NCBI GenBank assembly: GCA_904419145.1
Contig: CAJFQQ010000003.1
Location: 35,610-99,609 of the forward strand
DNA length: 64,000 nucleotides
Direction of reading: 5' to 3'
From: an uncultured Oscillospiraceae bacterium
GTDB lineage: Bacteria; Bacillota; Clostridia; Oscillospirales; Oscillospiraceae
Both the position numbers and the translations under genes were made by a program. This document shows positions 32,709-41,171 of the stretch, piece after piece (position 1 is the stretch's first letter; every line of letters begins with the position of its first letter). The notes under the pieces are model-generated. The model did not search any database and was not told where the DNA came from. It worked only from the letters and a program-made list of their open reading frames with translations.

Positions 32709-33419
32709 ATGAACGAGATCGAACAGCTGAGGCAGTGGATCGCGGACAGCGACAATATCGTCTTTTTCGGCGGCGCCGGGGTCAGCACGGAGAGCGGGAT
32801 CCCGGACTTCCGCAGTACCGACGGGCTGTACAACCAGCAGTATGACTACCCGCCGGAGACTATTTTAAGCCATACCTTCTATAAAAGCAACCCCAAAGAA
32901 TTCTGGCGCTTCTATCGGGACAAGATGCTCTGCCTGGACGCCCAGCCAAACCCCGCCCATATCAAGCTGGCCCAGCTGGAGCAGGATGGGAAGCTGCGGG
33001 CGGTCATCACCCAGAATATCGACGGTCTCCACCAGAAGGCGGGCAGTCGGAACGTCCTGGAGCTTCACGGCAGCGTCCACCGCAACTACTGCGAGCGCTG
33101 CGGGAAGTTTTACACGGCCGAGGATATCCTTCGTACCACAGGCGTGCCTAGGTGCACCTGCGGCGGCCCTATCAAGCCCGACGTGGTGCTCTACGAGGAG
33201 GGCTTGGACCAGGATACCCTGGAGCGTTCAGTGGCGGCGATCCGCCATGCGGAGGTGCTCATCATCGGCGGAACGTCCCTGGTGGTCTATCCGGCGGCGG
33301 GGCTGGTGCGGTATTACCGAGGAGAGCGTCTGGTGGTGATCAACAAGACGGAACTGCCCGGCACTGGAGCGGATCTGACGATCTGCCAGCCTATCGGACA
33401 GGTACTTGCCCAGGTGTGA
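32709..33419 (+). CDS. cobB: NAD-dependent protein deacylase, Sir2 family
   Basis: A 236-residue sirtuin. It removes acyl groups from lysines using NAD. The NAD site is GAGVSTESGIPDFRS, the catalytic motif TQNIDGLHQKAG, the catalytic His ELHGSVH, and the zinc is held by CERC and CTCGG. IIGGTSLVVYPAAG is the C-terminal Rossmann signature. An AGGTGCAGG site lies just before the ATG. It is the gene immediately before the tRNA-Leu pair. Confidence 0.93.
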   Translation: MNEIEQLRQWIADSDNIVFFGGAGVSTESGIPDFRSTDGLYNQQYDYPPETILSHTFYKSNPKEFWRFYRDKMLCLDAQPNPAHIKLAQLEQDGKLRAVITQNIDGLHQKAGSRNVLELHGSVHRNYCERCGKFYTAEDILRTTGVPRCTCGGPIKPDVVLYEEGLDQDTLERSVAAIRHAEVLIIGGTSLVVYPAAGLVRYYRGERLVVINKTELPGTGADLTICQPIGQVLAQV

Positions 33420-33451
33420 GCGGCGGATTCCTGCATTTGTAAAATTTGAGG

Positions 33452-33480
33452 TTGACAAAGCTGTCAGAAATCGCTATAAT
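33452..33480 (+). promoter_or_regulatory. Consensus promoter of the tRNA-Leu genes
   Basis: TTGACA (33452-33457), 17 bases, TATAAT (33475-33480): a perfect sigma-A promoter 33 bases before the first tRNA. Confidence 0.9.
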
Positions 33481-33513
33481 AATCCTGCTGTCCTTGAGGG
33501 AAACAGCAGAGAT

Positions 33514-33598
33514 GCGAGTGTGCTGGAACTGGTAGACAGGCACGTTTGAGGGGCGTGTGACAACCGTCGTACGGGTTCAAGTCCCGTCACTCGCACCA
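33514..33598 (+). tRNA. tRNA-Leu (anticodon GAG)
   Basis: An 85-base class-II tRNA. The acceptor GCGAGTG pairs with CACTCGC, the D-arm contains GGTAGAC, and the anticodon stem CACGT/GCGTG holds loop TTGAGGG with anticodon GAG. A long variable arm and the T-arm GGGTTCAAGTCCC follow. The CCA is encoded. Confidence 0.95.
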
Positions 33599-33619
33599 CT
33601 TTCCCAAAAGGATGGATGC

Positions 33620-33707
33620 GCGCGAGTGGTGGAATTGGCAGACTCGCTAGATTCAGGTTCTAGTGTGCATTACGCACGTGCGGGTTCAAGTCCCGCCTCG
33701 CGCACCA
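33620..33707 (+). tRNA. tRNA-Leu (anticodon CAG)
   Basis: An 88-base class-II tRNA. The acceptor GCGCGAG pairs with CTCGCGC, and the anticodon stem CTAGA/TCTAG holds loop TTCAGGT with anticodon CAG. It has a long variable arm, T-arm GGGTTCAAGTCCC and encoded CCA. It is co-transcribed with the first tRNA-Leu. Confidence 0.95.
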
Positions 33708-33711
33708 CCGA

Positions 33712-33750
33712 AAAACCCTGTAGCTTCAACAGCTACAGGGTTTTCTTTTT
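33712..33750 (+). terminator. Terminator of the tRNA-Leu operon
   Basis: A 14-bp stem (33712-33725 with 33731-33744) followed by CTTTTT. Confidence 0.9.
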
Positions 33751-33774
33751 GCCTGTATGATTTGTTGATTCTCC

Positions 33775-33858
33775 TGTTTTTGGGCTTAAATTATACCGCC
33801 TTACCCCACCCAAAACTGCTCTATTGGGGTAAAAATTGGGGTCAGAATTTGAGCTTCT
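33775..33858. other. Possible attachment-site relic downstream of tRNA-Leu
   Basis: Past the tRNA terminator, TTGGGGTAAAAATTGGGGTCA (33824 onwards) carries a direct TTGGGGT repeat of the type seen at the ends of clostridial integrative elements beside tRNA genes. No integrase was found. This reading is inference. Confidence 0.3.
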
Positions 33859-34221
33859 TCACGGCGTTTTGGAGGCCGTCCACATCCACATAAGCGCATG
33901 GATCAGGCCATCCCTCACATCGGCGGGAGCGTGATAATAGATCTCACAGGGCCAGAACACCTCTGCGGCCAGTGCCGAGCGCTGAATCTCCGGGGTGATG
34001 GCGTCCCGATAGCCAAGCAGCTGCCAGAAGTCGGTGAACTCCGGGGCCTTCATATCACCCAGCCGCCGGATATTCTGAATCAGGTTCCTTTGCTTCTCTG
34101 CGATCTGCTCCGGCGTCCAGGCCAGCGCGGTGGCTCGATCCTGCTTACACTTGCAGTTCCAGCACAATCCCTCATAGCCCAAGGGTGTCCCACAGCCAGG
34201 GCAGGTATAGTTCAGACCCAT
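33859..34221 (-). pseudogene. Zinc-ribbon protein, probably frameshifted near its 3' end
   Basis: A 120-residue frame that starts MGLNYTCPGCGTPLGYEG with a CxxC...CxxC zinc ribbon (CWNC) and then a helical, Trp-rich region. The ATG at 34221 has a GGAAGGAG site. The last residues (WMWTASKTP) look unnatural. Reading in another frame from the same place gives AYVDVDGLQNAVKKLKF and a stop at 33842, a far more protein-like end, so a small indel near 33890-33900 probably broke the gene. The family is unknown to me; it resembles small genes of mobile elements. Confidence 0.55.
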
Positions 34222-34661
34222 ATTCTTTGACTCCTTCCCAAAGATAGAAAAACGCCCCGCACCACCCCACCATACAGACGGGGTGGACACAGGGCGTGAA
34301 AAGACTGCAAAAAATTACTACATCCCTTTGCGGACGTAGAGGCCATACTCACAATCGGCATGTTTTCATACCTAATTTGAGCGGCTGAAAGCCACCCATA
34401 CTTATTTTGCATCATATCATACCTGAAATAGAGCATTTTAGGCCGGGCTGTTAAAATGCATTATATCATACTCTGGACGGAATAGGGAGGGGGGAAAACT
34501 CCGATATCTATGAAAAATTGGAAGAGGGAATCGGCCAGCCCGGCAGCCCCGAAACGAAAAGACATCTGTTTGCGCAACGAACCGTAACACGTTTTGCCTG
34601 CTATAGTTGGTGGAACTTTCAAAAGAACCAGATTATAATGCAGTCAGGAGGTGTGAAAAGT
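34222..34661. other. AT-rich intergenic region with repeated motifs
   Basis: About 440 bases. CATATCATAC-like motifs and GCATTATATCATAC recur (about 34400-34475). A TATAAT at 34634-34639 is the likely -10 of the HTH-AbrB gene, with no clear -35. No gene was recognised. Confidence 0.4.
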
Positions 34662-35144
34662 ATGAAAACTCAGAAAAGCAATATTGCCCGCAATTTGGCC
34701 GCGCTGCGGCATTTGAATAAATACTCCCAGGAGGAGGTTGCGGAGCGGGTCGGTGTTTCCCGACAGGCTGTGGCAAAATGGGAAGCTGGGGAATCTGTAC
34801 CGGATATCATAAACTGTGACGCGCTGGCACAGCTTTATGATGTTGCGCTCAGCGACCTGATCCATCACGATCAGGAGCAGACTGGGAGAAGCATTCCCCC
34901 CAGAGGCAAGCATATATTTGGAACGGTCCGCGTGGGTGAGCGGGGGCAGATTGTGCTGCCAAAACAGGCAAGGGATGTATTCAACATCAAACCGGGAGAC
35001 TTGCTGGTCGTTCTGGGGGATGAATCCCCAGAGCATCCGGGCATTGCGTTGATGAAAGAGGAATTCTTTCTAGGGATTGCGCAGTTATTCAAAACTGCGT
35101 TGAATATGGCAGATGCACCTGAGAACAGAAAGGAGGAAGAATGA
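34662..35144 (+). CDS. HTH (XRE) regulator with C-terminal AbrB-type DNA-binding domain
   Basis: A 160-residue protein with two DNA-binding domains. A Cro/cI helix-turn-helix covers residues 6-62 (YSQEEVAERVGVSRQAVAKW). A SpoVT/AbrB swapped-hairpin domain covers about 85-130 (GTVRVGERGQIVLPKQARDV, FNIKPGDLLVVLGD). The start at 34662 follows AGGAGG. Its stop overlaps the start of an ABC ATPase gene (ATGA), so it very likely controls the ABC transporter with which it is co-transcribed. Codon use is more AT-rich than that of core genes here. Confidence 0.85.
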   Translation: MKTQKSNIARNLAALRHLNKYSQEEVAERVGVSRQAVAKWEAGESVPDIINCDALAQLYDVALSDLIHHDQEQTGRSIPPRGKHIFGTVRVGERGQIVLPKQARDVFNIKPGDLLVVLGDESPEHPGIALMKEEFFLGIAQLFKTALNMADAPENRKEEE

Positions 35145-35905
35145 TGGATAGTGTGTTGAGCGTCCAGGGAATCCATAAGCACTATTCCGGCTTTGCTCTG
35201 GAAGATGTTACCTTTTCTCTGGCTCCCAATCGTATTATGGGGTTGATTGGCAAAAATGGAGCTGGGAAAAGCACCACCTTAAAATCAATTCTCAACATGG
35301 TCGCGCCGGAAAAAGGGAGCGTTACCATGTTTCAAAAGAATTTTTACAAGCACGAAAAAGAGTGCAAACAGCGCATAGGCGTTGTATTTGGAGGGATTGA
35401 TTTTTATCCGTTGAAAAGACTCTCTACGATTGCGGCGGTTACCCAAAGGTTTTATGCGAACTGGGATCAGGAACAGTATCAAAGATACATAAAGCGCTTT
35501 GCTCTGGATGAGGGGAAACAATATAAAGAGCTGTCGAACGGGATGAAAGTAAAATTCCTGCTTGCACTGGCGCTGTCCCACCACGCCGAGCTGTTGATTT
35601 TGGACGAACCGACCTCCGGTTTAGATCCGGTATCCCGGGAAGAACTGCTTCATATTTTCCGGCAGATTGTGAAAGGTGAAAACTGTTCCATCCTGTTTTC
35701 CACACATATTACGTCCGATTTGGATCGGTGCACAGATGATATTACCTATATTCAGAATGGACGGGTGCTGCAAAGTGCAGATAAAGAAACATTTTTGCGC
35801 TCCTTTGAACATTTGAAGACCCCAGAGGACCTGGGGCAGCTTACTTTGGGAGAAATTATGCTGCGTACGGAAAGGGGGGAGTGGGATGATGACGCTGCTG
35901 TATAA
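35141..35905 (+). CDS. ABC exporter ATP-binding protein (YtrB/BcrA type)
   Basis: A 254-residue ATPase: Walker A GKNGAGKST, a signature LSNGMKVK in place of LSGGQ, Walker B LLILDEPTSGLDP, and the switch His in STHITSD. The degenerate signature is common in ABC-2 exporters of the YtrB/BcrA group. It pairs with the overlapping membrane gene downstream. The likely role is export of a peptide, antibiotic or lipid-like compound; the substrate is unknown. Confidence 0.88.
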   Translation: MMDSVLSVQGIHKHYSGFALEDVTFSLAPNRIMGLIGKNGAGKSTTLKSILNMVAPEKGSVTMFQKNFYKHEKECKQRIGVVFGGIDFYPLKRLSTIAAVTQRFYANWDQEQYQRYIKRFALDEGKQYKELSNGMKVKFLLALALSHHAELLILDEPTSGLDPVSREELLHIFRQIVKGENCSILFSTHITSDLDRCTDDITYIQNGRVLQSADKETFLRSFEHLKTPEDLGQLTLGEIMLRTERGEWDDDAAV

Positions 35906-36527
35906 AGAAATAAGGCTTGCAGCCCATCCAACTTCCATTGTGTTTACATTTTTGGGATGTCTTGTGCTTGTGCCTGCATATCCGTGCAGTGTAATCTTCA
36001 TGTTTGGCTGCTTAGCGCCTTACCTCACTTTTTTGAATGCGCGGGAAACAAATGATTCTTGGTACACGGCAGTTCTACCAGTGACAAAGCGGGAAAGTGT
36101 TCAGGGGAAATGCCTGCTGACCGTCTTTTTCCAGGTGTTTCAGCTGCTTTTTTCCGTCCCATTTGCGGTTCTGCGCAACCTTTTGAATGTAGCAAATAAT
36201 CCCGTGGGTTTAGATGCGACTATCGCGTGGTATGGCTTTGGACTCATGGTATATGCGGTATTCGATGTGGTATTCTTCACGACATTTTATAAAAGTGGTT
36301 ACAGAGTCGGGAAGGCTTTTATCCTTGCAGCGCTCCCAATGGCGATTTTGATGGCAGCGGCAGAATCCACCGCCCACATACCCGCACTGGCCTGGATGGA
36401 TAGCAGTCAGTCCGAGTGCTTGCTGATGCAGCTGCCGATTTTGCTTCTGGGGATTACCTGCTACGGGGTGCTGGTTCCGATCGCATATCGGATTTCTGCA
36501 AAGCGCTTCGAAGCCGTCGATTTGTAA
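35886..36527 (+). CDS. ABC-2 type membrane permease
   Basis: A 213-residue membrane protein with about five to six hydrophobic segments. Its start lies 20 bases inside the ATPase gene, after GGGGGAG. The N-terminal cytoplasmic segment MMTLLYKEIRLAAHPTSIVF and the PVTKRESVQGKCLL loop are typical of ABC-2 permeases of this group. It would form a homodimeric exporter with the ATPase. Confidence 0.82.
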   Translation: MMTLLYKEIRLAAHPTSIVFTFLGCLVLVPAYPCSVIFMFGCLAPYLTFLNARETNDSWYTAVLPVTKRESVQGKCLLTVFFQVFQLLFSVPFAVLRNLLNVANNPVGLDATIAWYGFGLMVYAVFDVVFFTTFYKSGYRVGKAFILAALPMAILMAAAESTAHIPALAWMDSSQSECLLMQLPILLLGITCYGVLVPIAYRISAKRFEAVDL

Positions 36528-36682
36528 AGCCGGGGCATTGGGACAGCCGGTTGGACCAGCTGCGAGATGGACGGCGTGTACCGCCCCTCCGTTTCTGGCA
36601 CAATTGCCAATGTAAACAGGAAACGCTATGTGGTAGAATAAAGTTGACAAGATCACCTGGAGTACGAGGAGATATCAAAACG

Positions 36683-37147
36683 ATGGTAAAAATCCTGTTT
36701 GTCTGCCACGGCAATATCTGCCGCAGCCCTATGGCGGAGTTTGTTATGAAAGACTTGGTGAGGAAGGCTGGGCTGGAAAATCAATTCACAATCAGGTCTG
36801 CTGCTACTAGCAGCGAAGAACTGGGCAATCCCGTTTATCCGCCCGCCCGGCGGAAGCTGGAGGAGCACGGGATCTCCTGCGCCGGAAAAACGGCGCGCCA
36901 GCTGCGGCGGGAGGATTATACGGAATACGATCTGTTGATCGGCATGGATCAAGCAAATCTGCGCAACATGCGGCGTATCTGCGGAGGGAATGCCGAGGGA
37001 AAGATTCGCCTTCTCATGGACTACACAGACCGCCCTGGCGATGTGGCAGACCCATGGTACACAGGGGATTTTGAAACGACCTGGCAGGATGTGCTGGATG
37101 GTTGCCGGGGATTGCTGGAGCATCTGGTGAAGAAGGAAAAGAACTAA
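36683..37147 (+). CDS. Low-molecular-weight protein tyrosine phosphatase
   Basis: A 154-residue phosphatase. The P-loop CHGNICRSPMAE holds the nucleophile Cys8 and Arg, and the acid Asp sits in DPWYTGDFETTWQD. The ATG at 36683 has GAGGAG upstream. In bacteria such enzymes act on tyrosine kinases of polysaccharide export, or on phosphoarginine, though no partner kinase is in view. It is followed 79 bases on by a UvrA-like gene. Confidence 0.92.
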   Translation: MVKILFVCHGNICRSPMAEFVMKDLVRKAGLENQFTIRSAATSSEELGNPVYPPARRKLEEHGISCAGKTARQLRREDYTEYDLLIGMDQANLRNMRRICGGNAEGKIRLLMDYTDRPGDVADPWYTGDFETTWQDVLDGCRGLLEHLVKKEKN

Positions 37148-37226
37148 GGGGGAGATAGCCTGTTCTGATGTGTCTGCAGAATGGACCGTCAGGCAGGCTG
37201 GGATCATATGAGAGGAGGGGATTGCC

Positions 37227-39725
37227 ATGGAAGAGCAACAAAAGACTCCCGATGCTGTTCACATCCGTGGAGCCAGAGTGCACAATTTGAAAAATATTGA
37301 TGTTCAGGTGCCATTACACAAAATTGTGGGGATTGCTGGGGTATCCGGTTCTGGCAAATCCTCGCTTGCGCTGGGGGTCTTGTATGCCGAGGGGTCCCGG
37401 CGATATTTGGAGGCGCTGTCTACCTATACCCGCAGGCGGATGACCCAGGCCGCCAAAGCAGATGTGGACGAGGTGCTTTATGTTCCTGCGGCGCTGGCCC
37501 TCCATCAGCGTCCAGGTGTTCCCGGGATTCGCAGTACCTTTGGAACAGGAACAGAGCTGCTCAACAGCCTGCGCCTTATGTATTCCCGGCTGGCCAGCCA
37601 CCGCTGCCCCAATGGGCACTATGTGGAACCGACATTGGCGGTGGCAGCGGGGCAGGAATTGGTCTGCCCGGTCTGCGGCACCCATTTTTACGCCCCCAGC
37701 GCAGAGGAACTGGCGTTTAACAGCCAGGGGGCGTGCCGTACTTGCGGCGGTACCGGCATCGTGCGGGTGGTGGACCGTGCCACCCTGGTTCCGGATGAAT
37801 CCTTGACCATTGATGAGGGGGCGGTAGCCCCCTGGAACAGTTTGATGTGGTCGCTGATGACGGATGTGTGCCGCGCAATGGGAGTACGCACCGATGTGCC
37901 CTTTAGGGATTTGACTGCTCAGGAAAAGAAGATTGTCTTTGACGGCCCGGCAGAAAAGAAACACATTCTCTACCGGGGAAAGAAACTGGATCAAGCCACG
38001 GAATTGGATTTTACCTATTACAATGCGGTCTATACGGTAGAAAATGCCTTGTCCAAGGTGAAGGACGAAAAGGGGATGAAACGGGTAGAGAAATTTTTGA
38101 GAGAGGATCTTTGCCCGGACTGCGGGGGAACCCGCCTGTCGGAGGCTGCAAGGGCACCGCGAATCCGAGGGATTGGTTTGGACAAAGCGTGCCAGATGTC
38201 GCTGGCAACGCTGGTCAAATGGGTGGAGGGCATACCGGACACGCTTCCAGAGCCAATGCGCCCCATGGCTGGGGCAATTTGCGAGTCGTTCCGGGCGGTT
38301 GCCAGGCGGCTGATGGAACTGGGGCTGGGTTATCTCACACTGGACCGAGCTGCATCGACATTATCCACAGGAGAGCGCCAGCGGATGCAGTTGGCACGTG
38401 CGGTGCGCAATCGCACCACAGGGGTCCTCTATGTGTTGGACGAACCATCTATCGGGCTGCACCCATCCAATTTGGTGGGGTTGACAGCGGTGGTAGATGA
38501 TTTGGTGGCGGACGGGAACTCTGTGGTGCTGGTGGATCACGATGTACAAGTGCTCTCCCACGCAGACTGGATCATTGAAATGGGGCCCGGGGCTGGAGTG
38601 GACGGCGGCCGGGTGATGGCCCAGGGCACAGTGGCGGATTTGTCCTGCAACAGTGCCTCTCAAATTGCGCCATACCTCAACGGGACTGCCAAGGTTCAAG
38701 TGCGGGAGCCGGTGGAACAGGAGAACCTGTTTGCCCTTGGGCGCATCCATCTGTCTACGGCGGCAATCCACACTGTGCGCCCCTTGGAAGTGGACATCCC
38801 CAGAGGGAGGCTGACTGCTGTGACCGGTGTATCCGGTTCCGGCAAGACCACATTGATCCTGGAGAGCCTTGTCCCTGGATTGGAGGCTGTTATCAACGGG
38901 CAGAACCTGCCAAAACATGTCCGCAGCGTAGAAGCGGACGGTATTCAGCGTGTCAAGCTCATTGATGCTACCCCCATCGGCATGAATGTCCGCTCTACGG
39001 TGGCAACCTATGCCAATGTCCACGATGAGCTGCGGAAAATCTACGCCAGGACAGCAGATGCCAGGCGCCTGGGGTTCAAGGCGGGGGATTTCTCCTATAA
39101 TACCGGACGGCTCCGCTGCCCGGTGTGCGACGGGACAGGCGTGATTAGCCTGGATGTGCAGTTCCTGCCTGATGTAGATATCCCATGCCCGGAGTGCCAG
39201 GGATCCCGCTACAGCAAAGAGGCAGGGCAGGTAAGGGCATCCGGCGGATCAGGGGTGAGCTGCTCGCTGCCAGAGCTGATGGCCATGGATATTCATACGG
39301 CGATGGAGTCCTGCGCCGGATGGAAGGTGGTCTGGCAGAGGCTGGAGGTGCTTAACCGGCTGGGATTGGGATATCTCACGCTGGGAGAGGCAACGCCGAG
39401 CCTGTCCGGCGGGGAGGCACAGCGGCTGAAATTGGCCAGTGAGATGGGAAGGGGACAGGAGGACACGGTTTTTGTCTTTGATGAACCTACCATTGGTCTG
39501 CACCCACTGGATGTCCAGACGTTGCTGGAGGTATTTCAGGTGCTCCTTAGGCATGGGGCTACTGTGATCGTCATTGAACACGACCTTGATGTGATTCGAA
39601 ATGCCGACTATCTCATCGATATGGGACCTGGCGGCGGGGAAGAGGGAGGTCGGATTGTAGCGGCTGGCACACCTGGACAGGTTGCAGAGAACCCGGACAG
39701 TATAACAGGGAGATTTTTGCGGTAA
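37227..39725 (+). CDS. UvrA-like ABC protein (class II, drug-resistance/repair type)
   Basis: An 832-residue protein with two ABC modules: Walker A SGSGKSSLALGV and SGSGKTTLILES, and signature STGERQRMQLARA in the first and SGGEAQRLKLASE in the second. Zinc-knuckle cysteines sit in CPVCGTHF, CRTCGGTG and CPVCDGTG. It is about 100 residues shorter than housekeeping UvrA (about 940), and the region that normally binds UvrB appears reduced, as in UvrA2/DrrC proteins linked with tolerance to DNA-intercalating drugs. The start has GAGAGGAGG. It is probably not the main excinuclease gene. Confidence 0.85.
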   Translation: MEEQQKTPDAVHIRGARVHNLKNIDVQVPLHKIVGIAGVSGSGKSSLALGVLYAEGSRRYLEALSTYTRRRMTQAAKADVDEVLYVPAALALHQRPGVPGIRSTFGTGTELLNSLRLMYSRLASHRCPNGHYVEPTLAVAAGQELVCPVCGTHFYAPSAEELAFNSQGACRTCGGTGIVRVVDRATLVPDESLTIDEGAVAPWNSLMWSLMTDVCRAMGVRTDVPFRDLTAQEKKIVFDGPAEKKHILYRGKKLDQATELDFTYYNAVYTVENALSKVKDEKGMKRVEKFLREDLCPDCGGTRLSEAARAPRIRGIGLDKACQMSLATLVKWVEGIPDTLPEPMRPMAGAICESFRAVARRLMELGLGYLTLDRAASTLSTGERQRMQLARAVRNRTTGVLYVLDEPSIGLHPSNLVGLTAVVDDLVADGNSVVLVDHDVQVLSHADWIIEMGPGAGVDGGRVMAQGTVADLSCNSASQIAPYLNGTAKVQVREPVEQENLFALGRIHLSTAAIHTVRPLEVDIPRGRLTAVTGVSGSGKTTLILESLVPGLEAVINGQNLPKHVRSVEADGIQRVKLIDATPIGMNVRSTVATYANVHDELRKIYARTADARRLGFKAGDFSYNTGRLRCPVCDGTGVISLDVQFLPDVDIPCPECQGSRYSKEAGQVRASGGSGVSCSLPELMAMDIHTAMESCAGWKVVWQRLEVLNRLGLGYLTLGEATPSLSGGEAQRLKLASEMGRGQEDTVFVFDEPTIGLHPLDVQTLLEVFQVLLRHGATVIVIEHDLDVIRNADYLIDMGPGGGEEGGRIVAAGTPGQVAENPDSITGRFLR

Positions 39726-39768
39726 AACGAGCAAGAGGCGCAGCTTTCCCGCGCCTCTTGCTCGTTTT
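39724..39768. terminator. 18-bp perfect bidirectional terminator
   Basis: An 18-bp stem (39724-39741 with 39751-39768) with AAAA and TTTT at the ends, between convergent uvrA-like and aldo/keto reductase genes. It starts inside the stop codon of the uvrA-like gene. Confidence 0.85.
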
Positions 39769-39805
39769 AGATTCATCGAATCGGCATATTCCGGTGGTGG
39801 ACGGA

Positions 39806-40903
39806 TCAATCTGCAAAATACTCTGCAATCGTCTCCATCCGCGCTACTTGGTCTACATGAAACGGGCAGCGGCTGTTGCAGTGCCCGCAACCAATGCAGC
39901 TGTCCGCCTTTACAGAGAGATGCCGATAGTGGTCGGCGGCCAGCGCATCCCCGGCCTTTGCCAAATCAAAATACTTGTTGATCAGGCCGATGTCCAGACC
40001 GGCAGGGCAAGGCTGGCAGTGGTTGCAGTAGACACAGATCCCCTCCATTTCCCTGGGGGTCATAATGCTGATAGCGGCATAGTCCCGCTCTTCCTCGGTG
40101 GTTTTAAAAAAGCCGAGGATCCGTTGGAGATCTGACTTTCCCCGGACACCCGGCAGAACTGTAAGCACACCGGGCTTGTCCAGGGCATACTGCAGACACT
40201 GGTATTCTGTCAGCGCAATGCCGAAGGGGGAGGTCCTCTGATCCAGCAGCTGGCCGCTGGAGAATGCTTTCATCACGGAGATGCCGACGCCCTCCGATTC
40301 GCACCGGCGGTAAAGGGCCATCCGTTCAGAGCCGCTGCCATTGGCATATTCCCCGTGCTGGAAATCATAGGCGGGGTTGATGCTGAACATCAACATGTCC
40401 ACAAGCCCGGTATTCAGGATTTGGTGGGCCAATTTCGGCGTATGGGAGCTGAGCCCGATGTGCCGGACCACACCTGCTGCTTTCAAATTGAGCAGATACT
40501 CCAGCACGCCGCTTTCCTGATATTGCTGCCAGTCGGAGATTTCATCCAGGCAATGAATAAAACCATAGTCGATATAGTCGGTGCCCAGAGCGCGCAATTG
40601 CCAATCCACTGAGCGGCGGACCGCGTCCAGATCGGTGGTCCAGCTGTAGCTTGCGCCATCACCATAGCAGGCACCGAAGTGGATCTGATAGTAGACCTGA
40701 TTGCGCACATCCGCAAAGGCCTTGCCATATGTTGGGAAATTCGCCGATTCGGAGGTCGCAAGGTCGTAATAATTGATGCCGTTTTCCAAGGCCATGTGTA
40801 GAGTCTCCACGCCTTCCCGCTCCCCGGCAGAGGCAATGGAACTGCTCCCAAGCCCCAGCACACTGATCCGGTCTCCGGTGCGGCGGTTGATCCGATATTC
40901 CAT
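39806..40903 (-). CDS. Aldo/keto reductase with C-terminal ferredoxin-like domain
   Basis: A 365-residue protein. The AKR barrel occupies residues 1-270 (GDRISVLGLGSSSI, catalytic Asp/Tyr region NYYDLATSES, DYIDYGFIH, and VRHIGLSSH). The last 90 residues bind Fe-S clusters: CVYCNHCQPCP and CIGCGHCNSRCPF. These ferredoxin-fused AKRs are common in strict anaerobes and probably use ferredoxin rather than only NADPH. The substrate is unknown. Convergent with the uvrA-like gene. Confidence 0.88.
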   Translation of the reverse strand: MEYRINRRTGDRISVLGLGSSSIASAGEREGVETLHMALENGINYYDLATSESANFPTYGKAFADVRNQVYYQIHFGACYGDGASYSWTTDLDAVRRSVDWQLRALGTDYIDYGFIHCLDEISDWQQYQESGVLEYLLNLKAAGVVRHIGLSSHTPKLAHQILNTGLVDMLMFSINPAYDFQHGEYANGSGSERMALYRRCESEGVGISVMKAFSSGQLLDQRTSPFGIALTEYQCLQYALDKPGVLTVLPGVRGKSDLQRILGFFKTTEEERDYAAISIMTPREMEGICVYCNHCQPCPAGLDIGLINKYFDLAKAGDALAADHYRHLSVKADSCIGCGHCNSRCPFHVDQVARMETIAEYFAD

Positions 40904-41115
40904 AAGCGTTCCTTTCTCACTGTTTGATAATGGGGAAGTTCAAAAGCAGAACTGTAGCTATGCAGCCATTTTACTACCAAAGGCATAAAAAGAAAAGCCC
41001 CCTCCTGCGCAGTGAGCTCGGATGAGGACATCGTTGCCGACATCTTCTGCCGGGACAGGAGCCTGCCGCCTGCACAAACGGAAGCAGATTTGCGCACATT
41101 GATCAAGGGGAGAAA

Positions 41116-41158
41116 AGCGATTCCCGAAAAGCGGGCAGAAATCCCCGCTTTTCGGGAA
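41116..41158 (-). terminator. Terminator of the MATE transporter gene
   Basis: A 15-bp stem (41121-41135 with 41144-41158), followed by CGCTTTTCT on the minus strand, just past the MATE gene. Confidence 0.65.
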
Positions 41159-41171
41159 AAGAAAACAAATA

